Assembly (NCBI GenBank): GCA_029747015.1
Contig: JAKOGI010000080.1
Coordinates: 964,501-1,028,500 of the forward strand
Direction: 5' to 3'
DNA length: 64,000 nt
Source: Carnegiea gigantea
Taxonomy: Eukaryota; Streptophyta; Magnoliopsida; Caryophyllales; Cactaceae
Both the position numbers and the translations under genes were made by a program. The notes below the pieces were generated by a model. The model was not told where the DNA came from, ran no database searches, and saw nothing but the letters and a program-made list of their open reading frames with translations. Shown piece after piece: positions 46,001 through 57,329 of the stretch; positions within the stretch are counted from its first letter, which is position 1, and every line of letters starts with the position of its first letter.

Positions 46001-48994
46001 TGAAGAAAGAGTCCGCAATGTTGTTTCATCCATAAACATCACAAAGCAAACATTCTTCCTCGTCAGGCGACTGATCTGAAACAAAAGCATATAAGCAATG
46101 GCTCTGAGGGCCCCCGAAACCTAATTCAAGGGGAAAATGGAAAGGCAGGGAAGTGACTGCCTTAGCGTAAACCATATATAATAAACATAGATGCAAATTG
46201 GAGAGCAACAAGAAAACACAAGTTTACAACAGCAACAAAATGCCCTACCGCTTTAACAAAAGGAGACCTCAATTTGTCTGAGTTTCCAAAGATGCAAGAG
46301 ATGACAGCAATATGGCATCGACTGATATATCTCTGGTCATCCTCAGCCAAGTCAAATCCAGTACTTGAATACCCGTCAGGTCCCTTAACAAAGCCACAAT
46401 TTATCTTATGATCACGTGCCATGAAAGAATCTTCCCTTTCTTTCAAGCTCTGATGCCCAGCAAACCTAGGCTCCCAGCTATTCAATCCATCTGGTTTCAT
46501 TTCTCTTTCAATATATGACAGTGAAAACCTTGCAAATTTCCTACTTTCGAAGGGCTCCACGAGCTGAAGAGTAGAGTTCAATAACTTCATCTCACAGTGT
46601 GCTGCAGCGGCAAATGCCAGTGTCATATATATGTTCCTCAAACAATCGTTTCAAATGTGATAAAGAGCGACTACTCAAGAGTTGCTTTTGTACTTGCATG
46701 GATTTTTTGATTAGTGCCTATATAGTTACAAAATTTCCATTATTGCCATTTCAAATAGCATCATAAATAATAAGAAATGTCACCAGTCAGAAAGTGACAA
46801 GTGTGCGCAAACCATTAATTTTCTTTCTTCTTTTTTTTGTTTGGGGGGGTTTTCAGTCTCAAGTTGATAAAAAGAAGTTGTAAACTCTCATTGCAACAGA
46901 AATACCAACACTTAATGGCATAAAAGCATACAGTTCTACACTACTACCAATGCACACCAATTAGCCGCCATGCAGAAGGGGAGAAATACACAAAGAGCTT
47001 ACAGTGGTGTCTTCCATGTTTCTTTGACCGCTTTTCAGAGGTAGACTTTGATTGTGGTTCAGCCACAGTGATTGGTCTATGCTTCCTTCTATTGTTATCA
47101 GAGCTAGATAACTTTGAAGAACCACCTTTTGATGAGCCCTTGTCAAGTGTCTCAAGTGTATCGCGGGCTTTCACAACATTCTCTCCAGTACCTTTAGAGT
47201 GAGAAGTATGTAGGTCAGAGTTCACCTCATTTTCACGTCCATTTCCTTCATAATCATCTACATGAGTATTACGTGAACCACTCTCATTCTCATATTCAGC
47301 ATCATTCTCAGTTTCTTCATTCTCCATGTCTGGATTACTGTCATCAGATTCATGGCTTCCTTCCCCAGTTCCTAAACCTGATTGACCAACATTTTTCAAT
47401 GAAGCTTCATACTTTTCCTCGTATATTTTTAATTCGTTACGCCCGGCTTCATTGTATAAACCATGATGATCAGCATGCTTATTCGCATTGTCATCGGACT
47501 TCTTTGCAGGACTGTTCCCTCTACTAGGAACATGATCCTTGTCAGATTGGCGCTCACTACTTGAGCTACTTTTAGACACCGCATCTTCATTGTAGTCTTC
47601 ATCCCTTCTCCTGTCATCTCCATCCCAATACCTTGAATCACGACCATAAGCCACAGCGCCATTGCCAAACTTCACTTGAGCAGCAGTTATCCTTGTCACA
47701 TTCGCAAGAAAATCATTCGAGAAATCATAATCTTGAGCATCCCTTTTATTTATGTCTGCAAAAATCCACCATGGGTAAAAAAAAGTTAAAAACAATCAAC
47801 ATAAACATATCAGTTCATTATCAAAGCAATAAACACTTATCGTCAAAATTCCAAAAATATTAAAAGAAAACTAGAAAAAATAAAGCATCCATTGTTTTTT
47901 TGGGGGGGGGGGGTGGAGCTGGGAGCCACTAGGACATGGGTTTATACCAATTCATGCCCCAGCAAGTACTTAGGGAAACTGAAAGCAGTAATATCTTAAG
48001 AGTTCCAAATGGGTGCCAGAAATAAGGTCTAAGGAACATTAGACAAATATACTAAATTGTATGCACAAAGTGGAAATGAAGACATACAAGTTTCAATCAG
48101 ACACAACTCTAACGCAACCAACTAATCAATTAATTCATCCAATTGATCATGTGTCCCTTGGAATCAACCATTGATGACTAGATATAGTATGACACTTGTA
48201 ATTCAAATCGGACGAAAGCCAAATCAAACCTGCCTCAAACTCACAGCTGCACTGGATCCTTGTCCCTATGCCCAATTCATTCAATCTTTCCCTTTTTGAA
48301 GTGGGCAGTCGAGATCCAGAACCACATAATTTGACCTTAGAATCACCCATACCGCTTGATCCCAACTAACCTTCCAGAAACCAGGTTGAACTCAAGGTCC
48401 TCAACTAAATCAGGGCAAACAAAACCATTTACAACTACCTGCATCAACCCTGTCCGAATCATCAAATTTTCGTTTCCCTGCAGCATCTAATTGTAAATCT
48501 CGTAAAATCAAAACTTACTACTTTTAACTCCGCATCTAACTACTCTCAGCATTAAACCAATCCGAAGTGCTAACACCAAAAGTTGCAGCAAACAAATTTC
48601 TCAAAGTCAACCAAAGACTACATTGAACCAAGTAATGCAAGATCAAATATGCCAACTTGATCAACAACGGAAGACAGGAAAAAAAATTCCGAAAGAGGAA
48701 AGAGGAGAGAGAAGAGAGATAACCTGAGTGATCTCTGGATAGGAACAAAAAAAGGAAGGCAGATACAGCAAGAACGAAGCAAAGAAACGAGATAACCGTG
48801 CTGATCGAGATCCTCCGACCTCCACTCTTATTATGACCTAATCGGCGGTGACGCGGCTGCTTATGCGCCGCCGAACGAACACCGATCGCTAAGTGCTCGC
48901 CGCCGTTGGTGGTGGCGGCGCCGCCATTGGCGTAATCATGAGTGCGAAGTCCAGCTGCTGCTCGATCGAACCCCGACTGTCTGTACTGAGCCAT
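43080..48994 (-). CDS. EMB2756: DUF616 glycosyltransferase-like protein, EMB2756-like
   Basis: Seven exons on the minus strand: 48994-48724, 47755-47003, 46601-46249, 46075-45864, 43951-43695, 43599-43421, 43163-43080, about 702 aa with all phases consistent. A short basic cytoplasmic N-terminus is followed by one membrane span (VISFLCFVLAVSAFLFLFL, about residues 64-82), typical of a type II Golgi protein. A low-complexity acidic and serine-rich stem (about 95-340) follows. The C-terminal half is the DUF616 domain: CEMKLLNSTLQLVEPFESRK, FARFSL, EDDQRYISRCHIAVISCIFG, VCFVMFMDE, FIGLWRVVVV, SIWLDSKLRL, ISNHYDRHCVWEE and FIIRAHTPMSNLFSCLWFNE-like residues. The family includes MUCI70 and TOD1 and is regarded as glycosyltransferase-like; the reaction here is unknown. 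Intron 4 (about 1.9 kb) holds an Au-like SINE. Confidence 0.93.
43253..43305 (+). mobile_element. SINE internal fragment
   Basis: GACAGCCTCTGCTTTGCAAG followed by GGGGTAAGGCTGTCTA resembles the middle of TS-like plant SINEs. Only about 50 bp, within the last intron of the DUF616 gene and followed by a T-run/long G-run at 43341-43370. Confidence 0.45.
45614..45757 (-). mobile_element. Au-like SINE with 8-bp target duplication
   Basis: On the minus strand it reads through a B box (GGTTCGAGCC), GGTTAGGCTGCCTACA, GGGGTGCGGCCCTTCC, CGGACCCTGCGTG and GGGATGCTTGTGCACCGGGC. ATCAATAG flanks both ends (45606-45613 and 45758-45765). The A-box end is short, so the copy is 5'-truncated. It lies in intron 4 of the DUF616 gene. 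Confidence 0.88.
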
Positions 48995-51900
48995 TGGCGC
49001 ATTGTTCGGATTCTCTCTCCTCAGCAGCTCATTACATACACCATCAGCACACCAAATTACAGACGCAGATGTCTAGGGTTTCGATAGATTTGAGTCTGAA
49101 TTTGCTCAGATCTTTGCAGAGAGAGAGAGAGAGGTAGGTGGTGGGATGTGAAGGTAGCAAAGCAAGCAGCCTGTGAGGTGAGCTGTGGTGAGTAACTGGA
49201 ACTGAAAGAGAGAGAGAGAGAGAGAGAGAGAGCGACAGGGAGAGAGACCGCGACAGGGAGATTTAAATAATTTGAAAGAGGGGGAGGAGGAGAGAGAAAA
49301 TGTGATCGGCGATCAAATCAGACGGCTGGTTTTTTACTCTTCGTCTCCGCCGTCCACCTCTCTCAGTACAGTATTCGCCAGCCTCCAAGGCTCTCTCTTA
49401 TCAGCACCGAAGAATTTGAAAAGTGGCTCAAACGCTGATACAAACCGGAGTTGCTCTTTTAACAATTTTTAGACACAATTTCTTTTTAGGAAAGATTTTG
49501 ATAGCCTAAAAATGTAACAAAATTTTCCATCCAGCCTTCGTACACTATGAAAAGGGCTTATTTATTTCAAAAATAATAAATTTACAAAAATATAATATAA
49601 TATTAGTCATAACAAAGTTTCGGATTAAATTTGTAACGATGATAGTTAAATTCAAAAAAAAAAAGTAGTCAAAATCATGCATTGGTGTGATTTTTCATTA
49701 AGTTTGTAAATGATTCAAAAACTAACTTTTGTTTTTTGGTTCAAAAGAGGAAGCATGCCCCCGCACAAAAGAAAAAAGAAAAAAGAAAAAATCGTTCTAT
49801 TCAATATGAATGAAATGAGATTCATCATTCATCACACTAGCATTGTGTTCAAATAAAATATGCATAACGGATTTGGGGAGATTATCATAAACAATAAAAT
49901 GTTTCAATTGAGATACCGTAGTGCGTAGTGTTAGCTAACCAATTTGCGTTCTTGTTAGCTTCTCTACATCAGACATATATTATAACTAATATTTTGTATG
50001 AAAGCAATATTATGGACCACATGATTGAGAAAAATTTTACAATTTTAACATTCAATGTACGTTCCAATTTCACGGATCTGATGAGTTCGCAAGAAAAGTT
50101 TTGATTTGACAAAAGTGAAACTAATAACATGAGAATCATTTTTATTACTTTTGGATTAAATGCACAGATGATGAAAAGCTCATGTATGGCCCAATTCCGC
50201 ACCCTCAAATAGTCAAATGAAATGATAATTGAACCATATCCCACAAAGAGAACAAATACCACAATATTTCAGCAAACATCTAATAATAATATACAAAGTT
50301 TCATCAAAAATCATATTCGTGAGCTTTAATTGTACAATTTTACATTTGGTCATATATTTTCACAAAAACAGAATACAGAGTATTTTGTCATATGAAATTA
50401 GAAAAAAATAAAAGATAAAATGGCGAGAGATGAATGCATTTTATTTGAAAAGTAGTTTATATTACCAAATTTCAAAAAATTAATAAAATAATACCATTAT
50501 ATTACTTGGGTTACGGTTGGAAGTGTTTCTCCCTAATGATGTGATTTTGTTAAAGTGGAAGGCTTTGCCGTTATTAAATTAGACAAGCTTCACGAGCGTT
50601 GTCCTTGATTGTTTCAACTTGACAGAGTAATATTAATATACACAGTACACATGCCAATAATTACAAGTAAAACATGTCCTACTCACACACACTGCTTAGT
50701 TTGATTGAAGAATCTTTATTTGTTAATTCCTTAAATTCTTATACACTGACAGCTTACGTACTCTGCAGAGGAAGGCGAAGCCAGACAAAACCAAATGCAG
50801 ATCAAATCAAACCAACCTCAACCCCACTACACCCCCCCCCCCTTCTAAAAAAACAGAGAGAAAAGGGGAAAAGTACACCAACATTTCAACAATAATTGAT
50901 CACTGATAACGTTACAAAAATCCTTTTCACGGATAACATATGGACATTTTTATCTTTTTTTATGATCTAGAAATGTGTGTTTGAAAATTTCAATTATATA
51001 TTCAGTCTTGTTTGATAATCGATTATTACCTATTAGCTGTTAGTTGATTATATTAGTTGTTATTTGATTATATTAACTATTTGACTCAACTATTTGCATT
51101 AGTTATTTTTGAAAAAAAAAAGGTTGGATTAAATGAATTATTTCTAGCCATACCATATAGTAAAGTTCCACTTATACTCATAACTCAATTTCATAATTTT
51201 TCACAGAAACCAACTTTTTATTGCATAGTTGTTTCTCTTTTCAATGTGAATTGTGAAGAAGAATTATGTGATATATAAAAATACATGTATACCTTTTTCT
51301 AAGTTCAATATTTATTATCAAAGTATTTTTTAGTGCAAGAAGTTTTCCTTTTTAATAGCAATTAAAATTTATCTAGCATAAATATATTTATTTATTATGT
51401 AAGACTAATTAACATAAATTATTTGTTAAATTTAAGAGTATTCAAATTAAAAGCATTACTTTAAATATCATGACCATTGACAACTCTCGTTACAAAATAT
51501 GAAAAAACAAAACCTCAACAATTTGAAATATAAGCATTTAATATTCGAGAATATTATTTGTGAATTGTATTTGGTTTAAATTTATCCAAATTTTTGGAGG
51601 TCAACATGATCATTTTAACGATAAATATAAAAAGCCCATTAAAAAAATATTGCAAAAAATATTTTGTAAAAGAGTTTTTTGGAATATAAAACTAATCTAC
51701 ACAGTTAAATAGCTAGGATCTCCATTTTTTTTAATTTAAAAAACTATTAATCAAACTATACTTGAACAATGGGTCGGAAAACTGCCCGACTCGACCCTAA
51801 AAATGAGGGTTAGGGTTGACCTCTTTCATCTCTGATCCTCCCCGACCCTCAAATTGAGGGTCACGCTCAGTTAAATGTTTGACCATCCAACTCGACCAAT

Positions 51901-53186
51901 TGACCTTCACTTAAAAACAAAATTAAAATCAAAATAAGATATTTTGGTGTCATTTTTACTTTCTACTTGCCAGTCTTCTCTTAGCCCTCCCCTATTCATC
52001 TCTACAAATCTCATTAGTTCTTAACCTTCTAATCCTCCCTCGCTAATGTTTGGAATAGTAGTTTTAGAAAATTATTTGTTTTAATTACTAAATTACGCAT
52101 TAGAATGTATGTAATTACAATACATATAATTGGAATGTGATATTATCATTTGGCATTTTTTTAGAAAAATGTTTAATGTTGAACTTTATAATAAGAATGA
52201 AATTTAGTGAAAAATTTCATCTTTTGTATAGAGAAGGTTTGAGGGACGGGACTTACCCGCTGACCCGAGCCCGAGGATAACCGCATGATCAGAGTAAAAG
52301 GTATGTCGATCCACATAAGGATCAAGGTATGATAAGGGTTGAAAAAAAATCATGCATGTCGACCTTCATGACCCGATCCAACCCTCAATTTGATAAGGCT
52401 TAATCAAACATGACCATAATTAAAAAATACTTTGAATAGAAATAATTCTTAAATCCTTATTCCTTGGTTATTTTAGCAAATCATGTAATAGGGTGGCCTA
52501 TTGAATCACTAGATCAGCACTTTATTACGGAAAAGTTAGATTGTGTCAGGATGAAGGTTGTGTTGGGTAATAGATGTTAAAATAGAGGTTAGTAGTTTAT
52601 AGTCGTCAAAATGTTATGAACTACTATTTAAAAATATTCGGTAAGGTAGTGGATGAGTTAGTGATTAGAGGTTATGTAGTATTTTTTAAAAACTAATAAA
52701 AGTAACTTTTAAGAATTTCTACTTAGTGGTTGTGTTGCAAATTACGAAATTCATCTTTTTACTTACTAAAAAATTTTATTTATTTTGTCATTTTTAGTCA
52801 TTTTGTATAAATCTGTTACTTTAACAGTTACATTTACTAAATATATTTATTTTAAATTACTAATTAAATAGTTAACTACTAACAAGTTATAATCAATTGT
52901 TAGTAAAATTAATAACAATTAGTAAAATAGATAATTATTACTAAAACATGTAAATTTACTGAACGTGTCCCAAGTATCGGGTGCACGTGTACAGCTCCTT
53001 TTGCGGTGGGATAAGAAACTCTACGACCGGTCATTTTTAATAATAATCGTAAAATCCATTTCAAAAAGCACACGGTTTGAAAATGGACGTCTGAATACTT
53101 GTTTCAAAAATACAATCCTTGTGTTGGGCTGGGCCAAACTCTAATGGACCATGATTTTACATCGTAACGACTCACGGCGACTATGA
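48995..53186. other. DUF616 gene promoter side and long AT-rich spacer
   Basis: GA microsatellites at about 49118-49134 and 49206-49232 lie in the leader of the DUF616 gene. From 49450 to 53000 the DNA is very AT-rich with no gene-quality frame. GGGTCGG/CCGACCC-rich stretches at 51770-51900 and 52230-52400 look like halves of a decayed MITE. A C-run occurs near 50827-50840. Confidence 0.5.
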
Positions 53187-55904
53187 ATGAACGGCTCTGA
53201 ATGGGCACCACCGGTGTGTGTTTCTGAAAGTACTCACGAATCAAGGCTTCCCTGCAAAGCAAGGTTGAGCCCTCCATCTCCGCTGAATCTGCAGGTATCA
53301 ACTAATCCGAACCCATTTTCTTCCCCAATTTCTGGGTTTGTCTTGAATTTTTCTTTCTTCACTGCTCCTGCATGATTTTGAACTTTCCGCTTCTTCTATT
53401 TTTGCGATGCACATGAATTGACGTGGTTGTATAATTCGACTGCTCTTTGGCTTCAAATTGAGACTATATTCGTCAACTATGGAGCTCATTTGACTTGAAC
53501 CGAAGCTGTTTTGTGATTGGAAAGAGGTTTTTTTTTTTTTTTGGGGGGGGGGTGACTAGTGAAGAGAATTGCTTTCAGCAAATGAAAGCATAATTGTCCT
53601 TAATTGAGGATTAAATCGGGCATAAGGTCACCCCTTTTGATTTTGTGTGATCGCTAAGATTTTGTCTTGGGGGTTTGGAGTTAAGGAATGGAAGGAAGGT
53701 GGCGAGATAAATACTGTATTGAAGTAGTGAATTTGGTTGGACATAGTCACGTAATTCAATTGAAATTATTTCCTTGTTTGCTTCTTTTTGATGTGGATTC
53801 CTTTGGTGGAAGGACAACATCATAGAAGATAAATATGAAATTTGGGACCTTTAAGTTGGTTTGAAAAGATAGGCTCGGTCGTTTTCATTTCCCTTCATCG
53901 TACCTAAACTTTTTCTTGTGTGAGCCCATCTCCAGTGTCACACCATTTCATGGATTTTCGACCAACAACCACCACCACCCTCTGTGGATCTCACCGAGGT
54001 GGTTTCTTGGGCGATTCAAATATAGACAGCCTTACCTTTGAGTCTTTGACAAGTGTAGAGGTTATGGCCGAGAGTTGATGAATTTGTTGATGGACCTTGT
54101 AAAACGAGGAGAGATGCACCTTGCACAATAATGGACAGTTATGGAGTACTCATTTGGCTGTGTTGTATGGTATGATGAATGATGTTGCTTATAATCCAAA
54201 GCCAAAAGGTTACCACATAGCAAGGGATGCATTCAAAATGACTTCAATGATTCCCTCTAAGTTGGGCCATATTCCCCTTTTTGTAGACCTTTATGCAAAC
54301 GATGTCCAGAGTCTTGGATCGAAGGCTGCAGAGGCTTAATCTCTTAACTAATTCTATCAAGGCCTGACACCCCACTGCTCAGCCCGCCCCTGTTCCGGGG
54401 TTTTGTTTGACCTACTCTGTATTCTAAACCTTTGGGGTGCTTATATTCAATTTTCCAAACAGTGCAGGGATGCTGGCTAAGTTCTTACCATCACCAGTAC
54501 TGATATTTGATTGTGGATCACCTTTACACTTTCCTTTTGTGAGTTCCTTCTCTAGTCCTTCAATCCTTGTATGTTAAGGGCGTTAAATTTTAATGACCGA
54601 CTTCTCTTTCCTGTTGCATTATGATGTCGCACTGAATTCCAAACACAATCTGCAGATGCCATTATTTTAGATATGCTACATTGACTATTTTGGGGTGTGC
54701 GGAGAATATAGGAGGAACGAAGGCCATGAAAATTACAACCATAGTGACCTTCCATCCAAAAGCTAATTGCCCGTTTTCGGAGAAACTCTCTTGGCTTATA
54801 TGGTAGTTAATCTCTGCTTAGATTTGAATTTGGGGGGCTGGGGGGGGGGGAACCAAACTCACATTTGCACCTAATGGACAATACTTGTGTATTATAGCTG
54901 CTTCTTTCAATTGTTCCATATCTCCTTGTTTTTTTTCCTTCCAAAGGGTAGTGTTCTTAATCATCATACAACTCTTCCTTTCTTAGCCAAAGTGGAGGCA
55001 TGTCAAGGGTGTACATCCTGACCTTTTTAGACTGTCCACTTGGGTTTTATTGCAGTCATTGCTAGGTAGATATGTCAAATGCCTTTCAATGTAAAGGAAA
55101 GCCGAATTCAAGAAATGAATAAACTCTTGCATTATAAGGGCATTATGTACTATAATTCAGCCACTGTTACTAAATTGGCAGAAATTAGAGAGCTCATTAA
55201 GTTTTGCATATATTTTTAATTTAGGAAATGGCAGGTTTTATCTCCATTCCTTACCCAGTGGGGTATAACTCCTTATTTTTGTTTTTATTGTTGTGTAAAC
55301 CTTTTTTTTTTTTTTTTAACCACAGCCTGATCAAGTAGCACCTTCATTTAGTCCAGCAATCAATGGCAATCCATTATGTGTTGTTCTGCCAAAACTGACA
55401 AGCAAATCTTGGGATAGCGGTCTCTCATCCAAGAGATGGCAACTACATTCAACAGCTCCAGCATTGAATATAACCTTGAGCAATGAAGATGCAGAGAAAT
55501 GGGCAGCTTGCAGGGAAGTTCTATCCGTCTTCAACTTCAGCATCGAAGAACAGGATAAGATGCTGGGGAAAGCATTTGGACAGATCCGCTCTCCATACTG
55601 GGGTGAAGAACGGAACGTAGAAATCCCAAATTACGAGACAGTGAATGAAATATTGGAATATCTTAGGAGTTTGGGTCTGTCCAATGATGATCTTTCCAAA
55701 CTTCTTAAGAAATTCCCTGAGGTTCTCGGTTGCAGCCTGGAGAATGAGTTGAAGAACAATGTACAGGTTTTGGAGAAGCAATGGGGCATAACAGGGAAAC
55801 CTTTGCGAAATCTTCTTCTTCGAAATCCCAAAGTCTTGGGTTATAATGTCGATTGTAAAGGAGATTGTATGGCTCAGTGCACTCGCTGCTGGGCTAGATT
55901 CTAG
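53187..55904 (+). CDS. Short mTERF-family protein
   Basis: Two exons are proposed: 53187-53294 and 55326-55904, both phase 0, giving 228 aa. The second exon is well supported: after a poly(T) acceptor the frame is open and contains mTERF helical repeats (TVNEILEYLRSLGLSNDDLS, LLKKFPEVLGCSLENELKNN, LRNLLLRNPKVLGYNVDCKG), ending in a cysteine-rich tail GDCMAQCTRCWARF. mTERF proteins bind nucleic acid in plastids and mitochondria. Only about two or three repeats are present, fewer than in most members. Exon 1 is inferred from its donor (CTGCAG|GTATCA), phase fit and an ATG; its Ser/Pro-rich 36 residues could begin a transit peptide. An ATG 4 bp upstream (53183) opens a six-codon frame ending in TGA. 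Confidence 0.7.
54060..54339 (+). pseudogene. Unidentified protein-like fragment in the mTERF intron
   Basis: From 54121 a frame lacking an ATG reads about 72 codons of natural-looking protein, including GMMNDVAYNPKPKGYHIARD and PSKLGHIPLFVDLYANDVQS. A possible continuation upstream in another frame reads ELMNLLMDLVKRGEMHLAQ. This suggests a frameshifted remnant of a real gene or an unused exon. I cannot name the family. Confidence 0.4.
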
Positions 55905-56525
55905 AGGAACTTAACTTTTGTGTCAGTTCTTTTCAATTATGTATAACTGCATGAGTATTTGTGGCTACTGAAATGTGATTATACTTGTTCATATTTATTA
56001 ACATGGCCTTTTCTATCCCGTTGTTTGTAGATTGAGGATGCATTCAAGAGTAATGCACATTTTTTAGTTTTCTTTTTGCAATAATTAGTTGGCAAAAAGT
56101 CAAAATAAGCATACATATCATCATAATAATAGGTCTAACTACTTAACAATAAACAAACCTTACAACTTGACAAGCACAAAATCAAGCTAACATCCTTCAG
56201 AACAGCCCCTGTATCTGTATGACAGCATTCATTGGTGATTTGGATTTAGATACAGAGTGGATAATGAAAGAAGGCATCATTGGCCCTTTAGAATAGGACA
56301 ATGCTAAACATGGTTCCCATTTTAAGCAACTTTTGCCATTTTTATATATGAAGGCAGAAATACCATTGTCAACCCTCCTCCCTAAAATTAGAACCCCTTA
56401 TATTTATTTAATTACCTCTCCGCTTTTGTGTTTGATTTTTTTAGGGTTTCCAACAAATGTATAGTTTATCATAACCCAAAACAGAAGAAGGGAAAAAAAA
56501 AATTTAAAAAAAGAGAAACCCAAAA
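55905..56525. other. Spacer between the mTERF and GASA genes
   Basis: Contains the mTERF 3'UTR and the GASA promoter; A-rich just before the GASA start codon. No gene seen. Confidence 0.5.
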
Positions 56526-57329
56526 ATGTCTATGATCAACAGAATCCTTCTCCTTGTCATCTTCTGCCTTGCCATTTTAAATGAGGTATGTTCTCAAGTT
56601 TTATATATATGGAACTTACTGTTTGTCATGCCATCTCTTATTACATCTAATGAATGCAAAAATCAAAAAAACGTGGCCCTTTTTTGGGGATTATAAAGTA
56701 AGATGCAGTGAAAGTTATGAATCTCAAAGTTAAAATTGAATCACGTTATGCTGTTTCAAACTCTTATTAGGCAAACTAGTTGATGTCTTGCATAATCTTA
56801 CATAGTCATTGCAAGTACTTCTTACGTGTGGGTGATAAATGATTATCATTTCATTTGAATTGAAACGGAGCATCGATATGTGCTTGCTAATATTATGTCT
56901 TCTTATTTATAAATGACAGCTACAAGTTTGTCAGGCTCAACCCCATCAATTTTTGGGAGCGCAAATAAGTAAGAAACTCACCATCTCAATTAAGTACTGT
57001 ACTTTTCTGAGCGAAGTTAATAATAGAAAAAGCTTAAACTCACAATTAAATATTTAGAAATAGAAAAAAACTGAAAATTATTAATAGAAAAATAAGAAAC
57101 TAACCCGTTGTTGTGTCTTTACAATTTGAAAAAAAAAAAAAAAAAAGATTGCAAGGAACTGTGTGATAACAGATGCAGCTTAGCATCAAGATACAGGATG
57201 TGTATCAGGACATGCAACACTTGCTGCCAGCGTTGCAACTGCGTGCCGCCCGGGACTTCCGGCAACGCCGAGACCTGCCCTTGTTGGGCCAACATGACCA
57301 CCACCTCCGGCAAGAAGAAGTGTCCTTAG
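56526..57329 (+). CDS. GASA/snakin cysteine-rich peptide (gibberellin-regulated family)
   Basis: Three exons: 56526-56585, 56920-56968, 57148-57329, precursor 96 aa. A signal peptide (SMINRILLLVIFCLAILNE) is followed by a short variable linker (LQVCQAQPHQFLGAQI) and the GASA domain of about 60 residues with all 12 cysteines: CKELCDNRCSLASRYRMC, CIRTCNTCCQRCNCVPPG, CPCWA and a terminal KKKCP. Members are secreted or apoplastic and act in hormone-regulated growth or defence. The usual CPCY is CPCW here. The third intron boundary is odd: the AG is preceded by an uninterrupted A-run rather than pyrimidines. Confidence 0.95.

Noticed and set aside
51010..51765. Possible MITE with TTTGAT-containing ends
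   Set aside because: Terminal similarity is only a few bases within very AT-rich DNA.
52550..52975. Possible MITE with ends GGTTGTGTTGGGTAA and GGGACACGTTCAGTAA
   Set aside because: The ends match poorly and no target duplication was found.
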